The notes below the pieces were generated by a model. It was not told the DNA's origin, made no database searches, and saw only the letters and a list, made by a program, of their open reading frames with translations. Source: Microbacterium ureisolvens (GTDB taxonomy: Bacteria; Actinomycetota; Actinomycetes; Actinomycetales; Microbacteriaceae). From it: a stretch of 64,000 bases of DNA. Shown here piece after piece: positions 51,494-59,078 of this stretch (its first letter is position 1; each line of letters begins with the position of its first letter). A program made the position numbers and the translations under genes. Location of the stretch: contig NZ_JADIJE010000002.1 of NCBI RefSeq assembly GCF_015278315.1, positions 372,001 to 436,000 on the forward strand, given 5' to 3'.

Positions 51494-53131
51494 ATGAAAG
51501 AGCACGAGATCGAGCGGATGATGAAGCCGCCCCTCACCGACGCCCAGTGGGACCGCCTGCTCGCCTTCGGGGAGGCGCACGACGTCGCAGCGGGCGAGTA
51601 CCTCTTCCAGGCCGGCGACCTCGACTACGACCTGATCCTGGTCGACAGCGGCGAGGTCGAACTCGTCCGCGTCGCCTTCGGCTGGGTCGGCGAGACCCCG
51701 ATCGGCCGGATGGGTCCGCGCAGCTTCGTCGGCGAGCTGGGGCTGCTCAACGGGCAGGGGGCGTTCCTGTCGGCCCGCGCCTCGCGCGCGGGACGCATGC
51801 TGCGCGTGAGCCGAGCGCGCCTCCGGCTGCTCATGGCCGAGGACGACGAGCTGTGCGACATCGTGCTGCACGCGCTGTGGGCGCGCCGCGAGATCCTCCG
51901 GCGCGGGCCGGCGGCGCTGACCCTCAAGCTCGTCGGACCCCGGTCGTCGCGCGACTTCCTGGCACTTCGGCGCTTCGCCGAGCGGCTCGACCTGGTCCAC
52001 ACCGCGATCGAGCTCGCTCCCGGCGATCTCGGCGCGCTCGGCGAGCACGGCATCACCCTCGACGACCTTCCCGTGGCCTTCATCCAGGGCGAGCCGATGC
52101 GCCGGGCCACGCCGGGCCTCGTCGCCGAGCGCCTGGGCCTCAGCTACCAGGCCACGGCCGACGAGGTGGTCGACCTCGTGGTCGTCGGAGGCGGACCCGC
52201 GGGTCTTGCGGCGGCGATCTACGGCGCGTCCGAGGGTCTCAGTACGGTGCTGCTGGATGCCGTCGCCCCGGGCGGGCAGGCCGCGGCGACGTCGCGCATC
52301 GAGAACTTCCTCGGCTTCCCCTTCGGCGTGAGCGGCGGCGACCTCATCGGGCAGGCGTCCCTGCAGGCGCTGAAGTTCGGCGTCCGCGTCTATGCGCCCT
52401 GCGAGGCCGTCGACCTGCGCCCGGCGGGCGATCACATCGACATCGCCCTCACCGACGGGCGCCTGATCCGCACGCGGACCGTCATCGTCACCTCGGGTGC
52501 CGCGTACCGCACGCTCGACCTGGACCGCTGGGGTGAGTTCGAGGGCGCGGGCATCTACTACGCCGCGACCCCGCTCGAGCTCCGCCAGGTGCTCGAGTCC
52601 CCGGTCGTCGTCGTGGGCGGTGCGAACTCCGCCGGCCAGGCGTCGCTGTACCTCGCCGCGAACGGCTGCCCCGTGCACCTGGTCGTCCGCGGCACCGACC
52701 TCGGCAGCCGGATGTCGTCGTACCTCGTCGATCGCCTCCTCGAAGATCCGCGCATCACGGTGCACACCGGGTCGCGCGTCGTCGGGCTCAGCGGTTCCTC
52801 CGCCCTCGAGGGCGTCAGCATCGACTCCGTCGGGCAGGTGTCCGCCCGCGGACTCTTCTGCTTCATCGGAGCCGAGCCCGCGACGTCGTGGCTCGCGGAG
52901 CTCGACCGCGACGCCGACGGGTTCCTGCGCACCGGCACCGACGTGTCGGTGCAGTCGCTGGAGCGCTGGCAGGGCCTCGGTCGCGAGCCACTGCCGTTCG
53001 AGACATCGGTGCCGCGCATCTTCGCCGCCGGCGACGTGCGCCGCGGGTCGATGAAGCGCGTCGCCGCCGCGGTGGGGGAGGGCTCGAGCGCCGTGGCGTC
53101 GGTCCACCGCGCGCTCGCCGACCTGCGCTGA
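51494..53131 (+). CDS. FAD-dependent oxidoreductase with cyclic nucleotide-binding domain (TrxR-like, no CxxC)
   Basis: 545 residues. The N-terminal ~125 residues have a CNB/CRP-type beta-barrel (EYLFQAGDLDYDLILVDSGE, GELGLLNGQGAFLSARA), then a ~75-residue thioredoxin-like linker, then a thioredoxin-reductase fold with FAD loop VVVGGGPAGLAAAIYGASEG, NAD(P)H loop VVVGGANSAGQASLYLAANG and FAAGDVRRGSMKRVA. Where thioredoxin reductase carries CxxC this protein reads YYAATPLELRQ, so it cannot do ordinary disulfide transfer. Cyclic-nucleotide control of a flavoprotein is inferred. Confidence 0.9.
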   Translation: MKEHEIERMMKPPLTDAQWDRLLAFGEAHDVAAGEYLFQAGDLDYDLILVDSGEVELVRVAFGWVGETPIGRMGPRSFVGELGLLNGQGAFLSARASRAGRMLRVSRARLRLLMAEDDELCDIVLHALWARREILRRGPAALTLKLVGPRSSRDFLALRRFAERLDLVHTAIELAPGDLGALGEHGITLDDLPVAFIQGEPMRRATPGLVAERLGLSYQATADEVVDLVVVGGGPAGLAAAIYGASEGLSTVLLDAVAPGGQAAATSRIENFLGFPFGVSGGDLIGQASLQALKFGVRVYAPCEAVDLRPAGDHIDIALTDGRLIRTRTVIVTSGAAYRTLDLDRWGEFEGAGIYYAATPLELRQVLESPVVVVGGANSAGQASLYLAANGCPVHLVVRGTDLGSRMSSYLVDRLLEDPRITVHTGSRVVGLSGSSALEGVSIDSVGQVSARGLFCFIGAEPATSWLAELDRDADGFLRTGTDVSVQSLERWQGLGREPLPFETSVPRIFAAGDVRRGSMKRVAAAVGEGSSAVASVHRALADLR

Positions 53132-53138
53132 GCCGCCG

Positions 53139-54221
53139 TCACCACCCGCTGCGGGTGGGAGTGTGCCCCTCGCGGGCGTCGTCGGGCATGGCCATCTCGG
53201 CCCGGACGCCGAGGAGGCGCAAGGGGCGGCCGGGCTCGATCTTGGCGACGAGCTCGAGGGCGCGCTCGATGATGACGGCCCGGTCGGATGTCGACGGGAT
53301 CTTCTTGGTGAACGTCTTCGTGAGGAAGGGTGCGTAGCGCACCTTGAGGCCGAGCCCGACGACGGGGCGGTCGTCGGCGGCGACCTCGTCGAGCACCTGG
53401 TCGAGGAGGCGGCGGGCGGCGTCCTCGATCTCGGCCGGATCGACGATGTTCGTCTGGAACGTCGTCTCCTTGCTGTGCCCGCGCGCCACCCACGGGGTGT
53501 CGTCGACGACGTTCGCCCCGTCGCCGCGGCCGAGCTGCCGGTACCAGAGGCCCATCTTCGGCCCGAACTCCGCCGTCAGCGCGTCGGCGTCGGCGATCGC
53601 CAGCTGGGCCACGGTGTCGACACCCAGCAGCGCGAGGCGCTTGGAGATCTTCGAGCCGACGCCCCACAGCGCGATGGTGGGCTTGTCGCCCATGACCTCG
53701 AGCCAGTTCTCGGCCGTCAGCTCGAAGGTGCCGCGCGGCTTGCCGAAGTCGGTCGCGTTCTTGGCGCGTACGAGGGTGTCGCCGATCCCGATGCTGCAGT
53801 GCAGGCCGGTCCGCTCGAGCACGGCCGCCTGTGTGCGGCGCGCGTACGCCTCGGGGTCGTCCGTCGTGACGCCGACGAACGCCTCATCCCACCCGAGCAC
53901 CTGCACCACGGCGCCCGGCTGGGCGCGCAGGGTCGCCATGACCTCCTCGGATGCCGCGAGGTAGAGCGGTGCGTCGACAGGCAGGAGGACGGCATCCGGG
54001 ATCTTCCTCGCGGCGATGCGCAGCGGCATGCCCGAGCCGACGCCGTACTCGCGCGCCTCGTACGAGGCGGTGGACACGACCGCTCGTTCGGTGGGATCGC
54101 CCCGGCCTCCGACGATCACGGGCTTGCCGGCCAGCTCGGGGTTGCGCAGGATCTCGACGGCCGCGATGAACTGGTCGAGGTCGACGTGCAGCACCCACCT
54201 GCGGGTGCCGGCGCCGCTCAT
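53139..54221 (-). CDS. dinB: DNA polymerase IV (Y-family)
   Basis: 360 residues. Palm motif VLHVDLDQFIAAVEILRNPE, YEAREYGVGSGMPLR (fingers), the second acidic motif GWDEAF (SxDE of most homologs replaced by GWDE), the helix-hairpin-helix LWGVGSKISKRLALLGV and a little-finger domain. Error-prone translesion synthesis. The final QLxLF-type beta-clamp motif is not evident. GWDEAF instead of SIDEAY/F recalls the atypical DinB branch of actinobacteria. Its ATG overlaps the stop of a nine-codon leaderless ORF. Confidence 0.9.
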   Translation of the reverse strand: MSGAGTRRWVLHVDLDQFIAAVEILRNPELAGKPVIVGGRGDPTERAVVSTASYEAREYGVGSGMPLRIAARKIPDAVLLPVDAPLYLAASEEVMATLRAQPGAVVQVLGWDEAFVGVTTDDPEAYARRTQAAVLERTGLHCSIGIGDTLVRAKNATDFGKPRGTFELTAENWLEVMGDKPTIALWGVGSKISKRLALLGVDTVAQLAIADADALTAEFGPKMGLWYRQLGRGDGANVVDDTPWVARGHSKETTFQTNIVDPAEIEDAARRLLDQVLDEVAADDRPVVGLGLKVRYAPFLTKTFTKKIPSTSDRAVIIERALELVAKIEPGRPLRLLGVRAEMAMPDDAREGHTPTRSGW

Positions 54222-54247
54222 CCGCGGAACCCTCGCGTCTCGCGCAT
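54218..54247 (-). CDS. Nine-residue leader ORF overlapping the dinB start
   Basis: ATG at 54247, reading MRETRGFRG then TGA, whose last bases overlap the dinB ATG (ATGA). A TACGCT box ends six bases before this ATG. If the transcript is leaderless, ribosomes would load on this mini-ORF and re-initiate on dinB, which has no good ribosome-binding site of its own. Confidence 0.4.
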   Translation of the reverse strand: MRETRGFRG

Positions 54248-54253
54248 GAGACG

Positions 54254-54259
54254 AGCGTA
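54254..54259 (-). promoter_or_regulatory. Leaderless -10 box upstream of the mini-ORF and dinB
   Basis: TACGCT on the minus strand, then CGTCTC, then the ATG at 54247. Confidence 0.45.
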
Positions 54260-54396
54260 GGCCGGGCGTCGGACGTGCGCGCGCCCCACTCCGCGGCGAC
54301 CGGTTCCCGCTCGGTCGAGGCCCGACGTGTATCACGGCGTGACGCGAGCCCCTCTTCGGACGAGCACCGTCATGTCGACGAGCAGAGGAGCCTTCG

Positions 54397-56010
54397 ATGG
54401 AACCCACACCAGCGCGGCCGAGGGGCCGCCGTCGTCAGAGCCGGATCGCGATCGCGGCCGTCGCCCTCCTCGCGGGATCGACTTTCGCCGTCCTCATACC
54501 CTCCGCCGCGAGCGGCGAGACCCTGACGAACGTGCGCGTCGTGATCGAGCGCGTCGAAGAGCGCGGCTGTACCGACACGTTCGACGGCTCCGACTTCTAC
54601 TCGCGCGTCACGATCGACGGCAACGACACGAACTTCGGCGAGATCGAGGACGAGGACGAGATCTCGCCCAACTGGATCGCCGAGCACGTGGTCGACGCCG
54701 ACGTGACGACATCCGTGCCCGTCGTCGTCAAGATCTCGGACTCCGACGGCTTCCTGAACTTCGACGACGACATCTGCGACCTCACCGCCGGTCCGGGCGA
54801 CGACCTCCACCTGACCGTGGATCTCACGCTCGGCGGCTGCACCGTGACCGGCGACGTGAGCGGCCAGTGCGACTCGCAGCTGACGACCACCGGCGGCGGC
54901 GACGAGAGCGTGTTCGTGCGCTTCCGCGTCGAGGCCGACGTCGACGCCCCGCCTCAGACGGCGTCCGACGCGCTGGTCCGGTGCACGCACTCGCCGCTGT
55001 GGCCGCAGCCCGGCGACACGGTGACCATCACGGCCGAAGCGCTGGACCCCGCGCTCAACGTCGGCGACACGATCCAGGACACGTCCACGGGATCGGGCCC
55101 GCCGCTGGTCAACCGCACCGTCCTGGTGGACCAGCTCGAGATCTGGGTGAACGACAAGGCCGGACCAGACCAGGTCGCGACCACGGCATCCACCACCACC
55201 TTCACGGTGCCCAATGTCAACGCGGGTGACCTCGTCTATTCGTGCAAGGTCGCGACCAACGGCGAAGAGAGCTTCACCGGCTGGCGACGCACGCGGGTCG
55301 GCCCGCCCGAGCAGGGGTCCGCGGTGCCGGTGCTCCTCACCGGTGGGCGCGCGAACCGCGTGGACGTGGTGCTGATCGCCGACGGCGACGACTTCACCGG
55401 CGCGGCTGACACGGCCTTCCAGACCGCCGTGGCGAGCACGATCCAGGGCGCGCACTTCGGGGAGGGCTTCTTCCTCGCACGGCAGCAGGGCTTCAACTTC
55501 TGGCTGGCCACCGGCACGGGCGACTCCGAGGTCGCCGCCCCGACGCCATCCGACCCCAATGCGACGAAGTGCCAGCCGCAGGGGCCGGCGAACTGGGCGA
55601 CCGACTACTCGTGGGCCGACACCGGTGCCGTGCTGCATGCCAACACGTTCCGCGACTGCGCCTCGAACGGCATGTTCACCAGCGAGCCGACCTCGCTCGG
55701 GACGGTGCTGCACGAGACGGGCCACTCGCCGTTCGGACTGCCCGACGAGTACTGCTGCGACGGCGGCTACTGGGAGAACACGCCCAACCCGACGATGTTC
55801 GACACGCAGGCCGAGTGCGAGGCCGATGCGCCGAACCTCGGACGCACCGCGGCCGACTGCCGCTCGATCGCCGAGACCGACGGGCCGACGTGGTGGGTCT
55901 CCGAACCCGATCCCGACGACCTCATGAACAGCGACAGACGACCACCCAGAGCCGGCGACATCCGGCGGATGGACTGGTTCCTGACCGAATGCCTCGACGG
56001 AAACTGCTGA
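54397..56010 (+). CDS. Secreted M64-like zinc metallopeptidase
   Basis: 537 residues. A signal peptide (basic RGRRRQSRIA, hydrophobic IAAVALLAGSTFAVLI) precedes two beta-rich regions (about 45-185 and 190-310) and a C-terminal peptidase domain. The zinc motif HETGH (439-443) is followed by SPFGLPDEY, as in M64 (IgA peptidase-like) enzymes. Up to a dozen cysteines suggest disulfides outside the cell. It begins VLHETGHSPFGLPDEY after a long variable region. Substrate unknown. A secreted partner starts 10 bp later. Confidence 0.87.
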   Translation: MEPTPARPRGRRRQSRIAIAAVALLAGSTFAVLIPSAASGETLTNVRVVIERVEERGCTDTFDGSDFYSRVTIDGNDTNFGEIEDEDEISPNWIAEHVVDADVTTSVPVVVKISDSDGFLNFDDDICDLTAGPGDDLHLTVDLTLGGCTVTGDVSGQCDSQLTTTGGGDESVFVRFRVEADVDAPPQTASDALVRCTHSPLWPQPGDTVTITAEALDPALNVGDTIQDTSTGSGPPLVNRTVLVDQLEIWVNDKAGPDQVATTASTTTFTVPNVNAGDLVYSCKVATNGEESFTGWRRTRVGPPEQGSAVPVLLTGGRANRVDVVLIADGDDFTGAADTAFQTAVASTIQGAHFGEGFFLARQQGFNFWLATGTGDSEVAAPTPSDPNATKCQPQGPANWATDYSWADTGAVLHANTFRDCASNGMFTSEPTSLGTVLHETGHSPFGLPDEYCCDGGYWENTPNPTMFDTQAECEADAPNLGRTAADCRSIAETDGPTWWVSEPDPDDLMNSDRRPPRAGDIRRMDWFLTECLDGNC

Positions 56011-56020
56011 GGAGACGACG

Positions 56021-57313
56021 ATGAACACCACAACGAAGCGCCGCACCGTGCTGGTCGTGAGCGCTGTGGCCGCAGCGACGGCTCTGACACTGACCGCCGG
56101 CGCCATGACCGGGTACGCCGATCCGTTCAGCGACACCGATCCGGTCGCGGCCCCCATCCCCGAGTACGACTACGACGACACGGCGCGCTCGTTCGTCGTC
56201 GAGGCCGAGTTCGGCGCCACGACGGCGACGCCCACGGCGGTGGTCGTGGGGATGCAGCGGGCACGCACACACATCGGCGACCCGGCGCTGCTCGAGCTGC
56301 GTCTCGAGGGCAACGCGGGCGACCTGGTCGACAGCATCAACGCGTGGGACCCGCGCTGGGTCTTCGAGGAGACCGAGACCGGGGGAGAGCGTCGCGTGAT
56401 CCGTCCCGGGCCCGGGATCCTGACGGTGCCGTTCGACGCGGATGCCGAGACCATGGTGGTCAACGACCTGCGGGCCGGCACGACGCTGGCCGAGATCGAC
56501 CTCGCGCCCGCCGTGCGCCAATACTGCCTGGAGCACCCCGAGGACGCCCAGTGCGTCGAAGCGGACCTGGCGGTCACGGCGATCGCCGCGGATGGCGTCG
56601 GGTTCAGCGTCGTCGGCGCGACCACGACCTTCGAGGTCGCGACCGAGGTCGAGAACCTCGGCCCCGACGGGCCCGTCGACGCGGTCGTCGAAGAGACGGT
56701 CACTGCGGGCCCGGGCGTCATCGTCGCCCCGGCCTCGGCGTCGTGGGATGCCGACGCGCTCGCCGTGGGGGCGCCTCGCGAGCACACCGGCTCGTACGAC
56801 ATCACGTGCGCGGAGCCCGGTGTGCACACCGTCACGATCGCCGCCGCGGTGGCGCCGGTGCTCGCCAAGGTCGCCGATCCTGATCCCGCGAACGATCAGG
56901 CCTCGACCGACTTCTCGATCGACTGCGCCGTGCCGGTGAAGCTCGACATCAAGCCGGGGTCCGTGCGCAACCCGGTGAACGTGAAGGAGGCGAGCATCCC
57001 GATGGCGGTGCTGACCACCACCGCCGGCGAGTTCGGGCTGCCGCTCGCCTTCGATGCCACCGCGATCGACGCCGACAGCGTCCGCATCGGCGACCGCGAT
57101 CCGCTCATGACGTCGGCCGACGGCGTGCCTGAGCGGCACGGCAAGGTGCATCTCGAAGACGTGACGACGGCCGACGGTGATCGTGACGCGATGCTCCACG
57201 CCGCGGGCCGCGACATCCCGGTGCGCAAGACCACCACCGAGCTGTGCGTGCGCGGCACGACCGAGGACGGGCTGAGCTTCTTCGGCTGCGACGCCGTCGA
57301 CGTCGTGCCCTGA
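56021..57313 (+). CDS. Secreted protein, beta-sandwich repeats, partner of the peptidase
   Basis: 430 residues. Signal peptide (TTTKRRTVLVVSAVAAATAL), a short acidic spacer, then a domain of unknown type, a CARDB-like adhesion domain (about 180-310, ADLAVTAIAADGVGFSVVGA) and a final module VKLDIKPGSVRNPVNVKEAS of a kind found at the end of many secreted proteins. GAGGAGACGACG precedes the ATG. Likely co-secreted with the peptidase as a binding or targeting factor; that role is inference. A long terminator hairpin follows. Confidence 0.8.
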   Translation: MNTTTKRRTVLVVSAVAAATALTLTAGAMTGYADPFSDTDPVAAPIPEYDYDDTARSFVVEAEFGATTATPTAVVVGMQRARTHIGDPALLELRLEGNAGDLVDSINAWDPRWVFEETETGGERRVIRPGPGILTVPFDADAETMVVNDLRAGTTLAEIDLAPAVRQYCLEHPEDAQCVEADLAVTAIAADGVGFSVVGATTTFEVATEVENLGPDGPVDAVVEETVTAGPGVIVAPASASWDADALAVGAPREHTGSYDITCAEPGVHTVTIAAAVAPVLAKVADPDPANDQASTDFSIDCAVPVKLDIKPGSVRNPVNVKEASIPMAVLTTTAGEFGLPLAFDATAIDADSVRIGDRDPLMTSADGVPERHGKVHLEDVTTADGDRDAMLHAAGRDIPVRKTTTELCVRGTTEDGLSFFGCDAVDVVP

Positions 57314-57326
57314 CCCCGGTCAGATG

Positions 57327-57365
57327 AGAGGGACGGATGCCGCGGGCCGCGGCATCCGTCCCTCT
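57327..57365 (+). terminator. 17-bp perfect hairpin after the secreted-protein operon
   Basis: 57327-57343 pairs perfectly with 57349-57365 around GGGCC. The core CGGATGCCGC/GCGGCATCCG is the same as in the hairpin at 1932. No T-run. Confidence 0.75.
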
Positions 57366-57491
57366 TCTGCTCGCAGGCCCCAACCGAAGCCGCGCCCCCC
57401 GACCTACCTGTCCTCTTCAGGGGGCGTCAAGCCCCGTGCGACCCGGGCGGGGCGTCCGTAGCGTGGGTGTTCCAGGGAGAGAGGAAGAACG

Positions 57492-57830
57492 ATGTCGGAC
57501 AACCTGCCTGATGACATCCCCCGCGCCCCGGACGGCCAGCCGGGCGTCCAGCCGATCCGCGACGAGGACACCTCTATCGAACCCGATCCCACGCGGGATC
57601 CGGCCCAGGTCGAGTGGGACCAGACGACGGCGGCCGACGCCGGCGTCTTCGAGGAGGACTCGGCGACCGCCACCGGCGACGACCCGGCGCATCTTCCCGC
57701 CGACGACGAGGAGGTGCCGCGGGCCGACCAGCCGCCCGCCGCCCTCCAGCCCGAGACCCAGGATCTCGACCCCACGATCGCCGAGCTCGGCGACGAGGGA
57801 CAGGGCGACCTGGCCCCCGAGGACTACTGA
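57492..57830 (+). CDS. Small acidic hypothetical protein
   Basis: 112 residues, almost devoid of hydrophobic stretches and rich in Asp/Glu/Pro (MSDNLPDDIPRAPDGQPGVQ at the start), probably disordered. GAGAGAGGAAG precedes the ATG. No family recognised. It sits between two long perfect hairpins, so it forms its own transcription unit. Confidence 0.65.
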   Translation: MSDNLPDDIPRAPDGQPGVQPIRDEDTSIEPDPTRDPAQVEWDQTTAADAGVFEEDSATATGDDPAHLPADDEEVPRADQPPAALQPETQDLDPTIAELGDEGQGDLAPEDY

Positions 57831-57840
57831 ACCGACTGTG

Positions 57841-57874
57841 ACGGGGGACGGATGCCGCGGCATCCGTCCCCCGT
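57841..57874. terminator. 34-bp perfect palindrome between convergent genes
   Basis: Perfect inverted repeat with 17-bp arms and no spacer, centred on GCCGCGGC and containing CGGATGCCG/CGGCATCCG. Serves both the acidic-protein gene and the convergent membrane-protein gene. Confidence 0.75.
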
Positions 57875-57877
57875 CCG

Positions 57878-58099
57878 TCATGCGTAGCCGAACAGCGGCG
57901 GGAAGACGACCACCACGATCGCCGCCCACGCGAGGTAGACCGGGAGGAAGCCGGTCTGCCACCGCTCGAGGCGCTCGAACGTCGTGCGGGCGCGCACGAA
58001 GCGCAGCTGCAGCCAGCCCGCGCCGACGAGGTTCGCCAGAAGGATGACGTTGAGGCCCAGCGACGCCAGCTTGTTGGGGCTCGCGCCCCACTCGGTGAT
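57878..58099 (-). CDS. Small two-pass membrane protein, start codon unclear
   Basis: The credible protein starts ITEWGASPNKLASLGLNVIL and has two membrane helices (NVILLANLVGAGWLQL and GFLPVYLAWAAIVVVVFPPL) joined by a basic loop. No ATG, GTG or TTG lies in frame near its start; the nearest, GTG at about 58217, overlaps the divergent DUF1684 gene. An ATC at 58099 after GATCGGGGC is a possible rare start. A start error or recent mutation is possible. No family recognised. Confidence 0.5.
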   Translation of the reverse strand: MTEWGASPNKLASLGLNVILLANLVGAGWLQLRFVRARTTFERLERWQTGFLPVYLAWAAIVVVVFPPLFGYA

Positions 58100-58239
58100 G
58101 CCCCGATCATCGCGATGGCAAGGTGCCAGCGTGACGCCGGATGACGCCCGGTGACGCCGGCCGTCGCCGGTGGGAATGCGCTCGCTCGCGGCGTGTTGGG
58201 ATGGAGGGACGACACCGCGCCCCACGCCGAAGGACACGA

Positions 58240-58992
58240 ATGACCCTCCCCGCAAGCACCCCCGACACCGTCACCGACGAGCGCTGGAGCGCCGTGGCGT
58301 CCGAGCACGGCATCGCCGCGCTGCGGCACACGCACTGGCTCGACGGCGAGCCGCGGTCGTACGAGGGCGCGCCCGGCGTCTGGCGCGCGGTGGACGGCCG
58401 GGTCGTCGGTGCGGGACTCCGTGCGGACGCGCCGGACGCCCCGGCGGACGACGTGGTGCTGGCGCCCGGCGAGCACCTGGACGTGGGTCGCCTCCGCCTC
58501 AAGGCGATCAGCCGCGAGGGTGCACCGGCCCTTCGCGTCTTCGACCCCGAGACTCCCGGACGCACGCGGCTGCGCGGCATCCTGTCGTTCCCCTTCGACG
58601 AGGCGTGGGCGGTGCCGGGCGTGTTCCGCCCCGCGGCGGCGGGCGAGATCACCGTCATCCGCAGCGTCGACGGCTACGAGCGCGAAGAGCCCGCGGTGGG
58701 CACAGTCGTGCTCGAGGTCGCCGGGGCTCCCGTCGAGCTCACGGTCACGGGCGACCCTGCCGAGGAGCTGAGCGCGGTCATCGCCGACGCCACCAGCAAC
58801 GTCGACGCCTATCGCTTCCGGTTCCTCGAGATCCAGGCGCCGGCGGCCGACGGCTCCGTGACGGTCGACTTCAACCAGGCTTATCTGCCGCCGTGCGCCT
58901 TCAGCGACCACTACGTGTGCCCGCTGCCGCCGGCGAACAACCGCCTCTCGGTGCGCATCGAGGCGGGGGAGCGCGCCACCGCGCTGGACTGA
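58240..58992 (+). CDS. DUF1684 domain-containing protein
   Basis: 250 residues, beta-rich, no signal peptide. The C-terminal signature DFNQAYLPPCAFSDHYVCPL followed by PPANNRL is typical of DUF1684, a family of unknown function with a possible metal or ligand site in its Cys/His positions. AAGGACACGA precedes the ATG. It lies upstream of a potassium channel gene (86-bp gap), probably separate. Confidence 0.87.
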   Translation: MTLPASTPDTVTDERWSAVASEHGIAALRHTHWLDGEPRSYEGAPGVWRAVDGRVVGAGLRADAPDAPADDVVLAPGEHLDVGRLRLKAISREGAPALRVFDPETPGRTRLRGILSFPFDEAWAVPGVFRPAAAGEITVIRSVDGYEREEPAVGTVVLEVAGAPVELTVTGDPAEELSAVIADATSNVDAYRFRFLEIQAPAADGSVTVDFNQAYLPPCAFSDHYVCPLPPANNRLSVRIEAGERATALD

Positions 58993-59078
58993 GAGTCGTT
59001 CTCGCACCGCGCGGCGCGGGCGAGGACAATGGGGCTGGCCGGAGCGGGTCCGGCTGCAGCCCGATCCGAGGAGCCGAC

